The notes under the pieces were generated by a model that was not told where the DNA came from, did no database searches, and saw only the letters and a list, made by a program, of their open reading frames with translations. 56,991 nucleotides of DNA from positions 1 through 56,991 of the forward strand of contig NZ_SNTZ01000015.1 of assembly GCF_004916895.1 (NCBI RefSeq), in the 5' to 3' direction. Shown one piece after another: positions 24,667-34,058 of the stretch. This stretch comes from Flagellimonas alvinocaridis. Lineage in GTDB: Bacteria; Bacteroidota; Bacteroidia; Flavobacteriales; Flavobacteriaceae. Each line of letters opens with the position of its first letter. The stretch's first letter is position 1. The position numbers and the translations under genes were made by a program.

Positions 24667-26754
24667 CTATTCCGGCCAATGCATTTGATCGTAGAGCTTG
24701 GTATACCTTGGGTCCTTGGCCTTTTTGAACCGTTGCAACTGGTATTCGGTTTTCAACCATAAAATCTCCACGTCCTTGCGATCGAACGATTTCTGCAACC
24801 ACTGGAAGCCCGTGACATCGTCCTTGATATAAAAATGGTACATGGCCAAAAACCAAGCGGGAGAACCGGCCATGCCCATATCATACTGCTCTTGTAAAAG
24901 CTTTAGCTTTTCCTCTATTTTCTTGGGGTCTTCGCCTTTGTAATGCATTTCAATGGCATCGTAGTAAAGGTGTACGGCGGCGTTGTCCAAAAAATTGGTC
25001 TTTAGGATGTTGTTCATCTCCATGAAAGATTCCATATTGCCCATGTTCAGGTGCACCATGGCCACATCCCTCACGTAAAATTGATCGTGTCGAAACTTCG
25101 CATCGTAGCGGTTCATCAAACTATCTGCTTTGTCCCACTGATCGGAAAGAAAATAGGCCCGTATCATCTGGGCAAAGCCATTGCCCGCTTCGGGGAAGCG
25201 CTCAATATAGTTTTCGGCATAGCGGATGCCCTCGTCAAATCGACCTAAAATGTTATTGTACACGGCATAAAATGCCCCATCCGGAAAGGGTGGCAAAATG
25301 GCCACCAAGGAAAGATGCTCTTCAGAATATTCAAAATCAAACTCAAAGAAAAACTTGGTAACGAGCTTGTACTGCGAAGCCTCCAAAGTGGGTTTCAGCG
25401 CCATGGATTTTTCCAGATATTCCTTGGACCTGGTCGCGGATTCATCTTGCCGAAAAACACCCCAAATGAGTCCCCCAATGGTATAGATCCGTGCCATTCC
25501 CATGTAGCCGTCCGAAAGGTTGGGCTCCAATTGGATCACCCTCTGGTAGAGCGGCATGGCCTGATACATGGATTCCTTGTCCATCTTATCGGTAAGGGCA
25601 TTGGCCCGTTCCAGCAGTTCGTAGGCATCCTTGTTATCGGCGGGTCTGGGCAAACTTGCCACATTGGTGCTGTTCAAATGGGCGTCAAGTTCCGCGGCAA
25701 TGGCCCCACTGGCTTGGGATTGGAGTATTTTTGGTATGTTGGCACTAGAAACATGATCGTAGCGTTCGGACCAGAGGTACATGCGCTCCAAGGCATCGGC
25801 CAAGCGAAGGTCCAGATTGTAGAGGCTGTCCGAATGGTGCAGCGCACCCTCCAAAATATAGCCCACATTCAGGGCGGTGGCCATTTTTTGCAACGGTTCG
25901 CCCTGATCCAGATAATCTTGGATCAAGGATTTGGGCACCACCTTTACCATCCCCGCCCTATCGGACAATTGCGCAATAAGGTCATCGGTGATGGTTTCGC
26001 ACCACATGTTGTTTTCCGAAATCCCGGTAAGGTTCTGCACCGGCAGCACGGCAATGCTCCGAAGGGCATCCCCGTTCGGGCTGGGCGATTCCCCGTTTTT
26101 GGCAAAGGTGATGTAAAGTCCTACCAAAACGCACAATAGCAGCACCAAGCCACCCCACTGCAGGATTTTCCGGTTGGTGGAGAGGCGGTTTCGGCCATTT
26201 TTGAAATGCGCATGGGAATTGGTCTTCACATAGGCCTTTCGGTCCGGGACCACAAGCTGGTCGTGTACCAGAGCGAAAACGGGTACGGGTTCCTCCACAT
26301 TCTTAAAATGGAAGATATCAAGAAAACGGGTCTCTAGATTTTTTTGGCTGCGCAGGTGGTCGTTCACCTGTCCGGAAAAGAAAACGCTGCCCGGTACGGC
26401 CACCGATTCTATCCGGGAGGCCACGTTCACGGCATCGCCCATGATGTCGTCCTCGGAAAGTACAATATCGCCCACATGGATGCCAATGCGCACGGGAATC
26501 ACGGGGTCTTGCCGAAATGCCTTTTGCAGGGCCAGGGCACATTCCACGGCATCTACGGTACTGTCAAAAACGGAGAGGGTGCCATCGCCAAAGTACTGCA
26601 CCACGGTGCCCCTGTACTGTTGGGTAAGGGCATTGAACAGCTCCCGGTGGCGGCAGCGCAGGGCGAGGGCCCGTTGCTCATCTTCGTGCATAATGGCGGT
26701 GTACCCCTGCACATCGGTAAACATTATGGCGTTCAATTTACGGTGCATGCCCAT
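24667..26754 (-). CDS. Class III cyclase with TolB-like and TPR domains
   Basis: A 695-residue membrane protein. Residues 1-165 are a class III nucleotide cyclase domain: FTDVQGYTAIM and IHVGDIVLSEDDIMGDAVNVASR carry the metal-binding Asp pair and the transition-state region. One membrane helix follows (WGGLVLLLCVLVGLYITF, near 215), then a TolB-like segment (SIAVLPVQNLTG, DDLIAQLSDRAGMVKVVPKS) and at least six TPR-like repeats to the end. Proteins of this plan are common in Bacteroidota. cAMP synthesis is likely if the active site is complete. It stands alone, with no obvious operon partner. Confidence 0.85.
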   Translation of the reverse strand: MGMHRKLNAIMFTDVQGYTAIMHEDEQRALALRCRHRELFNALTQQYRGTVVQYFGDGTLSVFDSTVDAVECALALQKAFRQDPVIPVRIGIHVGDIVLSEDDIMGDAVNVASRIESVAVPGSVFFSGQVNDHLRSQKNLETRFLDIFHFKNVEEPVPVFALVHDQLVVPDRKAYVKTNSHAHFKNGRNRLSTNRKILQWGGLVLLLCVLVGLYITFAKNGESPSPNGDALRSIAVLPVQNLTGISENNMWCETITDDLIAQLSDRAGMVKVVPKSLIQDYLDQGEPLQKMATALNVGYILEGALHHSDSLYNLDLRLADALERMYLWSERYDHVSSANIPKILQSQASGAIAAELDAHLNSTNVASLPRPADNKDAYELLERANALTDKMDKESMYQAMPLYQRVIQLEPNLSDGYMGMARIYTIGGLIWGVFRQDESATRSKEYLEKSMALKPTLEASQYKLVTKFFFEFDFEYSEEHLSLVAILPPFPDGAFYAVYNNILGRFDEGIRYAENYIERFPEAGNGFAQMIRAYFLSDQWDKADSLMNRYDAKFRHDQFYVRDVAMVHLNMGNMESFMEMNNILKTNFLDNAAVHLYYDAIEMHYKGEDPKKIEEKLKLLQEQYDMGMAGSPAWFLAMYHFYIKDDVTGFQWLQKSFDRKDVEILWLKTEYQLQRFKKAKDPRYTKLYDQMHWPE

Positions 26755-26808
26755 GGACCCTTTTGTATCTGGACCCTAAAATAGGGAAAAGGCGCCATAT
26801 AGTGGTGC

Positions 26809-28899
26809 TCAAGGGACCATTACCTTTTCAACAAAGAAATCGGACTTGTTATGGACGTTTTCGTATAGGTTGTCTTTTTTGAATCCACTTGAAATACTGA
26901 TGATCTCCCCACTATGATTTTCAAAGACCACATGGGGGTAACCCATGGTTTCAACCTTGAGCATGGAGGAGGTGTTCCTATCATAGACCACAACTTCTTT
27001 TTTATGAAGGCTCCCAGGCTCTATGAGCCAATCGGGATCATTGTTGGTCCCAAAAACCTTTGTGCCATCCGTACTTATTCCTGAAGGGAAGTTGGGCTGC
27101 CCAAAGGAATTCAGGTATTGAAAAGTGACGCTGGAATAGAACCTGTTCTGGGCCGTATCCAACAAAATATCCGCCGTAGAATTGTAAAGTAAGTACTCGC
27201 TGACGGACCTCCATCTGAATTGAATGTTTACCGATTGACTTTCCTGTATGTTGCCCGTATCATCAAGAGTATATAAGAAGCTAGTGGTTGCCTGTGAATG
27301 CCCCATCAAAACCTGTCCATTTTTCAATTCAATAATTTGATAGCCTGACAATCCCGGTCTTGAATCATAATGCGGTGTCTGATCAATTAGAAATAGAGTA
27401 GCATTGTCCCGCTGCATGGTATATACTTGATTACTGTCCATAAGAACCCAGACATCCCGAAAGCTGTTATAGCCAAAACCACCATAGTAGGCAATTCCTT
27501 CTGGGACTACCGCATATTTATATTCCATGGTCAAGGCATCATAAAAATGTAGTTTACCTCCCTGTGACAAGACCACCTCCTTACCATTGGGCCCCGAAAC
27601 CACCTGTATTGGAATATTACCGGATATACTTGGGACAAAATCGGCAACCGATTCTGTTTCTTGTGTATCATAATTGTATCGCAGAAGACGTATTTGGGCA
27701 ACTCCATTCTCTATTATACTTCCATAGAAATATAGGGTCGGTTCCGCAGTATCCAATGCATAAGAATAAATTTCAAAAAAGGGAAGGATCTCATCCCTTT
27801 TAAAAGGGACTTCCCAAAAGGAAGTGGCTTCACTGGTGTGCAACCGACTATAACCCCCAAAGATATTGTATGCACGGACAGCATAAAACGGATTCTCCAT
27901 ATAAGGTGGCTCATCATCCGTATAGGTAGTTAAATCCTTGTCATCTATAACAGCAACGACCTGTAGCTCATCATAAAAGCTACTTTGGTTTGAAAGTAGA
28001 ACTTCGTAATGTGAAAAATAGGGGGACGTAGACGCCTCCCAGCTCAATCCTATACTATTTCCAGAAACCGTAGGCTCGTGTACCGCCACCGGGTCAATTC
28101 CTATAAACTGTGTGGACAACGTCCGGAGACCACTTTCACCCAATAATCCTTGATCGGTGTAAATCTTTATGTAATAGCAAAGTCCACTTACTGGAGGCGG
28201 GGCAACATCCGTAAACTCTGTTACAGCCCCATCTGTAATGGTAGCAATCAGTTCGGCGTTGGACTTGGAGCAATTTTCACCGCTGCTGCGGTAAATTTCA
28301 TATTTATCAAACGTGTTGAACCCATCATAGGCCTCCCACCTAAAACCAATTAGGTTGTTCTCCCTAGCCTCATAGTCCTGCTGAAAGGATTGGGTATAAA
28401 AATCCTTTTCATCAGGGGTATAGCGCTTGGCAATGAGCACCACCACATCCAACTCTCCATCATCATCAATATCCACACGTGCCTTAAACTGAAATTCAGT
28501 GGCCGAAAGCTTAATGATGACCAAATCATCGGTACTGCCCGAAAGTGTCCTCATGGTAAGCACTCCTTTGTCCAGCTCCCATTGTAGTTGGTTGCTAATG
28601 GTTTCACAGCCCGAATTGGTGTACAGGTACTCCTGATAGGCCCCATTGTCCCGGTACACAAAAAAATCGCGGCCACAGTTGGCGTAGTTAACGGGCACAG
28701 GGACCCTTGTACCCTCGTACTCGGCCTCAAAAATGGCCCAATAGCCCAAAAGATCATCACCAGTGGCACTGGTAACGGCTCCTTTGTAAAAATTATCGGG
28801 GTTAGAGGGGTCGCCGGGGCCGTCCTCGTCCTTGGAGCAGCCAATGGTTGAACATAAAAGGGCGCACAGCAGGTATCTGAAGATCTTGGTATGGGTCAT
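26809..28899 (-). CDS. FN3-domain lipoprotein with propeller-like C-terminus
   Basis: A 696-residue lipoprotein (lipobox STIGC near residue 21). Residues 45-165 resemble lipocalin-like domains of Bacteroidota lipoproteins (LLGYWAIFEAEYEG). Two fibronectin type III repeats follow (IGFRWEAYDGFNTFDKYEIY near 200 and IGLSWEASTSPYFSHYEVLL near 290). The last 320 residues show short beta repeats such as KLHFYDALTMEYKY and GYNSFRDVWVLMDSNQ, in the manner of a beta-propeller. It is probably displayed at the surface. No enzymatic residues are recognised. Confidence 0.78.
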   Translation of the reverse strand: MTHTKIFRYLLCALLCSTIGCSKDEDGPGDPSNPDNFYKGAVTSATGDDLLGYWAIFEAEYEGTRVPVPVNYANCGRDFFVYRDNGAYQEYLYTNSGCETISNQLQWELDKGVLTMRTLSGSTDDLVIIKLSATEFQFKARVDIDDDGELDVVVLIAKRYTPDEKDFYTQSFQQDYEARENNLIGFRWEAYDGFNTFDKYEIYRSSGENCSKSNAELIATITDGAVTEFTDVAPPPVSGLCYYIKIYTDQGLLGESGLRTLSTQFIGIDPVAVHEPTVSGNSIGLSWEASTSPYFSHYEVLLSNQSSFYDELQVVAVIDDKDLTTYTDDEPPYMENPFYAVRAYNIFGGYSRLHTSEATSFWEVPFKRDEILPFFEIYSYALDTAEPTLYFYGSIIENGVAQIRLLRYNYDTQETESVADFVPSISGNIPIQVVSGPNGKEVVLSQGGKLHFYDALTMEYKYAVVPEGIAYYGGFGYNSFRDVWVLMDSNQVYTMQRDNATLFLIDQTPHYDSRPGLSGYQIIELKNGQVLMGHSQATTSFLYTLDDTGNIQESQSVNIQFRWRSVSEYLLYNSTADILLDTAQNRFYSSVTFQYLNSFGQPNFPSGISTDGTKVFGTNNDPDWLIEPGSLHKKEVVVYDRNTSSMLKVETMGYPHVVFENHSGEIISISSGFKKDNLYENVHNKSDFFVEKVMVP

Positions 28900-29067
28900 G
28901 GTATGAGGTTACAATACTGTTCTAAAGAAACCATTTTTGCACGAAAAAAGCCAACAAAAAGACCGAATTTAGACCAGACACCCCAAAAGGCGATTACCGG
29001 CCATTTGCTTTTTTCACGGGGTTGCGCTAAATTTCCACAACCCAAACCTATCTCTAACTTACTTAGC

Positions 29068-29688
29068 ATGAACGTACGGCTCACCAAGGAACAAAAGATC
29101 AAAGTGCTCAACGCCAGGGACATTTACAGCATTATGCAGCAGGTATTGCTGCGCGAGAACAAGATCCGCCGCAACCAGGAACATTTTTGGGTGGTGGGGC
29201 TCAACAACATCAACAAGATCATGTTCGTGGAGCTGATCAGCTTGGGTGCGGTGAACCGCATTACCGCCGAACCGCCCGATGTCTTTAGAATGGCGATCTA
29301 CAAACTGGCCAACAAGCTGGTGATGGTGCACAACCACCCCAGTGGGGCGCTGGAGGTGACCGACCCCGACCTGATCTTTACCGACCATATGCTAAAAGCG
29401 GGCCAACTGCTACAGATCGAGGTGCTGGACCACCTGATCATTACCGAGGAGGGCTATGTAAGCTTTAAGGACCTAGGGCTTATGGACAAACTGAGCGAAA
29501 GCGGCCTGTTTGAGATCACCAGCCCCGAGCGCCAAGAACTGGAGGAGTTTAAACTGGAAACGGAACGCAAGCGGGCGAAAAAAGAAGGGTTAAAGGAAGT
29601 TGCTAGAAATATGAAAGCCAAAGGCTACGATGATGCCACCATTAAAGAACTAACGGGGTTGAGTATGAAGGTTATTGGGGGGTTGTGA
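29068..29688 (+). CDS. RadC-like JAB-domain protein with extra tail
   Basis: A 206-residue protein. The RadC/JAMM metalloprotease-like core holds HNHPSG near residue 91, followed by Asp (VTDPD), where the usual Ser is replaced by Thr. The N-terminal helix-hairpin-helix of full RadC is absent, as in mobile-element and defence-island relatives. The last 40 residues (KKEGLKEVARNMKAKGYDDA, then IKELTGLSMKVIGGL) look like the C-terminal tail of Rpn/PDDEXK_2 transposase-type nucleases. ATG 29068 was chosen since homology starts there. It is convergent with the reverse-transcriptase operon, six bases away. Confidence 0.82.
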   Translation: MNVRLTKEQKIKVLNARDIYSIMQQVLLRENKIRRNQEHFWVVGLNNINKIMFVELISLGAVNRITAEPPDVFRMAIYKLANKLVMVHNHPSGALEVTDPDLIFTDHMLKAGQLLQIEVLDHLIITEEGYVSFKDLGLMDKLSESGLFEITSPERQELEEFKLETERKRAKKEGLKEVARNMKAKGYDDATIKELTGLSMKVIGGL

Positions 29689-29694
29689 ATAATG

Positions 29695-30072
29695 CTATGT
29701 GGCCATACCCTTTAATGCTATCTTTTCAAAAAGAAAAGAACCTAATTCATCGTTCTTTATATTTTTTGGCATCAGCTGTTTAAATATATCACCCTTTGGA
29801 TTTGACAATACTGAAGGATAATATTTAAGCAAATATTTGAACACATGCTCTAATTGCTTTACTGTTATTTTTATATGATACTTATTGAAGAATACAACCC
29901 ATCCTTTCAAATCAAATTCGTTCCGGTCACCAAATCTAGCTAATCCATTATGAAGATTTTGGACCACCTTCATGAAAATTATATCGTCTATACCGGAATC
30001 ATATACCAATTTAAGGTCTTCAATTTTTGACAAAAACTCTTCTTCGTCTTTTATTTCAACTTCATATTTCAT
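29695..30072 (-). CDS. Small third protein of RT operon
   Basis: A 125-residue, mostly helical, charged protein (EEEFLSKIEDLKLVYDSGID, VKQLEHVFKYLLKYYPSVLS). No known domain is recognised. It starts five bases after the nuclease-like gene and shares its strong A/T bias, so it belongs to the same transferred operon. A role as accessory or regulator of the antiviral unit is inference. Confidence 0.65.
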   Translation of the reverse strand: MKYEVEIKDEEEFLSKIEDLKLVYDSGIDDIIFMKVVQNLHNGLARFGDRNEFDLKGWVVFFNKYHIKITVKQLEHVFKYLLKYYPSVLSNPKGDIFKQLMPKNIKNDELGSFLFEKIALKGMAT

Positions 30073-30077
30073 TTTGA

Positions 30078-31106
30078 TCAGATTAGTTCATTAATTTCTT
30101 TCTCTATAGGTTTATACTTGTCCTTTACACCTTCTCCCATATAAAAATCGAGCAAATCTTTTTTGGTCAAAGTGCCGTCGTTTAAGAACTTGGAAAGATA
30201 GTCTTGGTTAAACTCCATTAGCAAAATACTCTTCTCCAATTGTTTCAAAATTGCTTTGTTGTTCTCGATATTACCCTCAACTAATCTTTTGATATTGGTT
30301 ATCTCATTGATGTCTTTAATAATTCGATTTACAATTATTGCTAAAACATCTTTATCTAAATCAACATTTTTTGCGTTGATGGCAATGTCCCTGGCAAGCA
30401 TGTAAGCAATAGCCAGATTGGAATAATCCCCTTTTTGGGAGTCAATGATAGCCACAAATCCTATGGACTGGATAAAGCCAACATTCTCAACTATTTTAAG
30501 AATACTATTGTCCACAATAGAGATATCGAAAACTATAATACTCACCTTTGAAGCTCGGTTAGCATCCGACTCTATCAATTGGCTCCAAGCTGTATCGTAT
30601 TTTCGGGTAAAAACATCCTTACTTTCAATATTTCCTAACTTAATGCTTTTGTCAAACTTGCATTCAATGGCTATTTTTAAATCTGAGTCGCCGTTAATTC
30701 TACAAATGATGTCACCTGTTTTATTTCTTGGAAGATTTCCTGTCTCATTTCCAGTAAGGTGGGCGGTATCAAGAATTTTCTTATCCTTGAAATGATTATT
30801 TAGAAATTCTACTATATCTTCTTCCGCCAATGAGCCTTTTACAGCAGTCTTATAAAAAAGTTCTTGTTTTAAATCAAATAGTATTTTCAAGCTTTCCAAT
30901 TCTGTCCCAAGTTCATTGCTTGTTTTAGAAAGAAATGCAGAAATACGATCTTCCATAAGAGCTAATACTCCAATGTACAATGCCCTTAAGAGAGTCTCAT
31001 CTCTATCATTGGTTGGAACTTTATCAAAAAAGTTGAAAATGATAGAATTTGTGATTGATATTTCTTTTAAATCAATCGTTTTGCTTTGCTGATTTAATTT
31101 TATCAT
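30078..31106 (-). CDS. PD-(D/E)XK-like protein of RT operon
   Basis: A 342-residue protein. Residues 130-152 give NKTGDIICRI, then KIAIECKFDKS: Asp132, Glu148 and Lys150 with the strand-turn-strand spacing of PD-(D/E)XK nucleases. The first 100 residues are helical. The C-terminal 120 residues are helical and coiled-coil-like (NIKRLVEGNIENNKAILKQL). A single base separates its ATG from the stop of the reverse transcriptase gene, so the two are coupled. Nucleic-acid cleavage in defence is the likely role. No sequence-specific family name can be assigned. Confidence 0.68.
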   Translation of the reverse strand: MIKLNQQSKTIDLKEISITNSIIFNFFDKVPTNDRDETLLRALYIGVLALMEDRISAFLSKTSNELGTELESLKILFDLKQELFYKTAVKGSLAEEDIVEFLNNHFKDKKILDTAHLTGNETGNLPRNKTGDIICRINGDSDLKIAIECKFDKSIKLGNIESKDVFTRKYDTAWSQLIESDANRASKVSIIVFDISIVDNSILKIVENVGFIQSIGFVAIIDSQKGDYSNLAIAYMLARDIAINAKNVDLDKDVLAIIVNRIIKDINEITNIKRLVEGNIENNKAILKQLEKSILLMEFNQDYLSKFLNDGTLTKKDLLDFYMGEGVKDKYKPIEKEINELI

Positions 31107-31107
31107 G

Positions 31108-33165
31108 CTAATCCATTAATTTTAATAGAAGACTAAGTATTTTATTCTCGAAATAAATTAAATCCTTTTTGTTTACTTTTTCAGCTGGCACATTTTTTTG
31201 ACTAGGATGTGATATAAGATTAAAATTTCTTCGATTATAAAACTTGTTAATAATTAATTCATCGTCTAGTTCAATTTTTGAACTTTTGATAATTTCCTTA
31301 ACTGTTGCCTTATCATCTAAATGCAATAACCCTTTGCAGGTCTCATGAAATAAGTTGTGCAAATGATTAAATGCTAAATCCCATTTTTTCTGTCTTCGAT
31401 AAAGTACAAAATTCTTTAATTGGTCACTAGCTGCCTTATTCATCGAAGTTGTTTTTATCCACCTTTGAATTATCTTTTGATAATCAGTTTTAACACAGAA
31501 AAGATAGTTTGATTGATATGGAGGTTTTTTGAAATGTTCATGGCATATTCTCTCCAAATAACATTTTGGCTCATTTAACACATCATACTCTGCAACTGGT
31601 TTGTAGTTTTTTGATAGAACCATCAAATACTTCCCATAATTGTCGTTCAATAGAATATCATGTGAGTTTTTTATTTGCTTATTAATATATTTTGATTTAT
31701 AGCCATTTTGTGCCATCAAAATATGAATAATGTGTACATGTCTTTTGTCATCAAACTTTAACTTATTCTTTAAAAACGAATCAAAAAAAGTCTCAAAAGC
31801 CAAATTTCCTTTTTTATTTTTTAAAAAAAATAGAACTATTAACATGTTAATATGGTCAACAGTTAACTCCACTTCTATCATTCTCAAGGTCCGTTTCAAT
31901 ATTCTTAAGTTATCTCTTTTCAACAAGAAGTTTTGAAATCCCTTTTTGTCATAGATAAGTTTCAAAATTTCACGGTCATTTTTTGAAATATTCAAGTTAA
32001 ACTCTCCATTTTGTGGAAACTTAAACTTTTCGATAACAGATACAAAATCATTAAAATAATCTTTGATGCCCTTTTTTACAGGTGCTTCTAAATCTTCTCC
32101 TCCATTTTCAGTCTTTTCTTTTTCATCATCATCTAGCAATTCAATTCCCGATGTCGATTTTTTGTTTTCTTCAATGAATGCTTCCTTATCTTTTTGAGAC
32201 AATATTATTTTTCTTGACGTTTTAGATGGATTTATGGATAGTCCCAAAACATGTAAAAACCAGTTAATGACTTTGGATTCTATCTCCAAAAGTTGTCTAT
32301 ATGCTTCAACAGAATTCAAATTGGAATCTTTTTCAAAGACTAATGTTATATCATCAACATACCTTATCATTCCTTTGAATTTCAAATCAAATCCTGAACA
32401 CAACCTTTCAACTTCCATATCAAAAGGAACTAAATAAAGATACCCTAAGTAGTCGCTTACGAAATTCTTTCTCCCTTGAGGAATTGAGAACCTTCTACAC
32501 ATCAAACATTCAAAGTAAAATTCTAATCCAGATGGTGACTCTTCATCCAACTTGTTTTTGGTAAGAGTCGATTTATTAGAATACTTGTAAATAAGCTGAA
32601 TCAATTTTTCGTGAATTATAGATTCAAAATATTGAGTTAAATCTAGTTGTAGTACTGCAGAATTACTGCTTACCACCTTATTTAGTGTTTGTTGATATTT
32701 TTTAAATTCAGTCTTATAATTATTCTTAACAAACCACTTATCAGATTCATCTTTTGAACTTTCCCTTAATTGAAATTTTGTAGGATAAAAGGGAAAAACA
32801 TTTTTTCTATTAAAATTCAATCCGCTTACTACATCATTGCACGAATCAACAAATGTTAAACCAATTGCATTATAAAGAATCATTGAAAAAGTGCTGAAAA
32901 ATCTATATTCTCTAACACCTGTAGATTTTTTTGGAACAGTAACCAAATCACATGAATGAAGCTCAGGTAATCCATAGATAAGCTCGGTTTTAACATATAA
33001 ATTATAAAATGAACTTACTTGTTTCTCTGTTAATTGAACCAAGTGAGACTCAATTAGCCTAAAATTTATATCCAAAATATTTTCCGATGATTCACAATAA
33101 TCTTTACAAATCTTGAAAGCATTTAAAAATCTCTCTTCTGAGATAATTTTTGGAAGGTCATTCAT
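31108..33165 (-). CDS. AbiA-like reverse transcriptase with HEPN tail
   Basis: A 685-residue protein. The RT palm is seen in order: LQLDLTQYFESI (motif A, Asp175), SIPQGRKNFVSDYLG (motif B, 229-231), GMIRYVDDITLVF (YVDD, 269-272) and GLSINPSKT. A linker rich in Glu/Lys follows near 330-365, then an all-helical region. The C-terminus has RNFNLISH (Arg646, His653), an R-x6-H HEPN-type motif. RT plus HEPN tail is the plan of AbiA, an abortive-infection RT of Lactococcus. No maturase domain, retron ncRNA or variable repeats were seen. It is the first gene of a three-gene operon. Confidence 0.82.
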   Translation of the reverse strand: MNDLPKIISEERFLNAFKICKDYCESSENILDINFRLIESHLVQLTEKQVSSFYNLYVKTELIYGLPELHSCDLVTVPKKSTGVREYRFFSTFSMILYNAIGLTFVDSCNDVVSGLNFNRKNVFPFYPTKFQLRESSKDESDKWFVKNNYKTEFKKYQQTLNKVVSSNSAVLQLDLTQYFESIIHEKLIQLIYKYSNKSTLTKNKLDEESPSGLEFYFECLMCRRFSIPQGRKNFVSDYLGYLYLVPFDMEVERLCSGFDLKFKGMIRYVDDITLVFEKDSNLNSVEAYRQLLEIESKVINWFLHVLGLSINPSKTSRKIILSQKDKEAFIEENKKSTSGIELLDDDEKEKTENGGEDLEAPVKKGIKDYFNDFVSVIEKFKFPQNGEFNLNISKNDREILKLIYDKKGFQNFLLKRDNLRILKRTLRMIEVELTVDHINMLIVLFFLKNKKGNLAFETFFDSFLKNKLKFDDKRHVHIIHILMAQNGYKSKYINKQIKNSHDILLNDNYGKYLMVLSKNYKPVAEYDVLNEPKCYLERICHEHFKKPPYQSNYLFCVKTDYQKIIQRWIKTTSMNKAASDQLKNFVLYRRQKKWDLAFNHLHNLFHETCKGLLHLDDKATVKEIIKSSKIELDDELIINKFYNRRNFNLISHPSQKNVPAEKVNKKDLIYFENKILSLLLKLMD

Positions 33166-33241
33166 TAATTTTCTTGATTAGGATTCAATTCAAAAAGTGG
33201 CTTTTGAGACCTTTAAAACTTTTGAGGGGAAATTAAATTTA

Positions 33242-33249
33242 CAAAAATA
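33242..33249 (-). promoter_or_regulatory. Candidate -7 box of RT operon
   Basis: The minus strand reads TATTTTTG here, a match to TAnnTTTG, 77 bases before the RT start codon. A perfect 6-bp inverted repeat (CTTTAC-N8-GTAAAG) lies about 15 bases further upstream and could bind a regulator. No good -33 TTTG is seen. The rest of the gap 33166-33529 holds a hairpin and no gene. Confidence 0.4.
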
Positions 33250-33333
33250 TTTAACAAGTAATCCTTTACGGAAAACAGTAAAGTCACTAAAATTTAATTA
33301 GTTATACGTTTTTGCTTTTAGGCAATAAAAAAA

Positions 33334-33353
33334 GGAAGACCCTTCGGCCTTCC
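33334..33353 (-). terminator. Intrinsic terminator-like hairpin, minus strand
   Basis: GGAAGACC and GGCCTTCC pair around CTTC with one mismatch. On the minus strand the stem is followed by seven T residues, the form of an intrinsic terminator. No minus-strand gene lies just upstream, so it may be left over from rearrangement or may insulate the RT operon. Confidence 0.55.
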
Positions 33354-33529
33354 CTTATTCCTCTTTTACGTCCCTATACTTTTAAAACCCAAAACCTTAA
33401 TGGTACCCCTGAACCCTACCCAAGGCATCCGTCAACCCAAATGAGGCATACATCAAGTCAAACAGGGTATCCGTCAATTGCAAGTGCGCTTTACCCTGCT
33501 ATTTTCTAGCTTGCCCAAAAAATAAGAAA

Positions 33530-33664
33530 ATGACTACTTTAGAAACTATAAATGCCCTACAAATTGTTGTGCTTGTCTGTATAGGTGTTATCCTGTACAC
33601 CATCGGGTTCCTTCATGGAGCGTTCTGGGGAAAAAGAAACCGGGTCAGGGACAATACCTTTTAA
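33530..33664 (+). CDS. Small membrane protein, 44 residues
   Basis: A short frame, MTTLETINALQIVVLVCIGV, continuing into ILYTIGFLHGAFWGKRNR, with one membrane helix and a basic C-terminal end. The clean start after an A-rich leader and the single-helix layout favour a real small protein, but nothing supports a function. Confidence 0.5.
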   Translation: MTTLETINALQIVVLVCIGVILYTIGFLHGAFWGKRNRVRDNTF

Positions 33665-33791
33665 TGGATTGCGTTCCATTAGTCCAAATCAACCAAAAAT
33701 AACTGCCATAGCCATTCCCCCAAATTACCCGAGACCCCAACGGACCCTTATCCTATGCCAAAATCTACAATTTACCATCGCCATAACCCAA

Positions 33792-34058
33792 ATGTCCCAC
33801 GGCGACATTCAATACCGTTGCTGGCGAAGACCCAAAACCGCCTTGGAACCGCCCTGTCTGGTCATTAGAAACGGGCAGTACAAAAACAGCTTGCGCAACG
33901 ACAAGATAGAGCTGGTCTTTGTCCACGGCAAATGGACCTACTCCATTGAACGGATTCTTTCCAAAGGAAAGTATGGAAAAACTTCCTACGTGTTCTTGGA
34001 AGTGGCCAGTGAGGGAAACCCTCCCAGTACTTGGAAAATGGAGGACCTTACCCCATGA
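33792..34058 (+). CDS. Hypothetical basic protein
   Basis: The frame gives about 88 residues from ATG 33792 (DIQYRCWRRPKTALEP, then ELVFVHGKWTYSIERILSKG). It looks like a small beta-strand protein. The frame is open further upstream to 33585, overlapping the small membrane-protein gene in another phase, so the start is uncertain. It ends back to back with the convergent sugar dehydrogenase gene. Confidence 0.5.
   Translation: MSHGDIQYRCWRRPKTALEPPCLVIRNGQYKNSLRNDKIELVFVHGKWTYSIERILSKGKYGKTSYVFLEVASEGNPPSTWKMEDLTP

Noticed and set aside
25315..26139. Long plus-strand frame opposite the cyclase gene
   Set aside because: It is the antisense of a well-supported coding sequence and has no domain or signal of its own.
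31108..33165. Retron or diversity-generating retroelement
   Set aside because: No structured ncRNA candidate or template/variable repeat pair was seen near the RT, no maturase domain follows, and the HEPN-type tail fits an abortive-infection RT.
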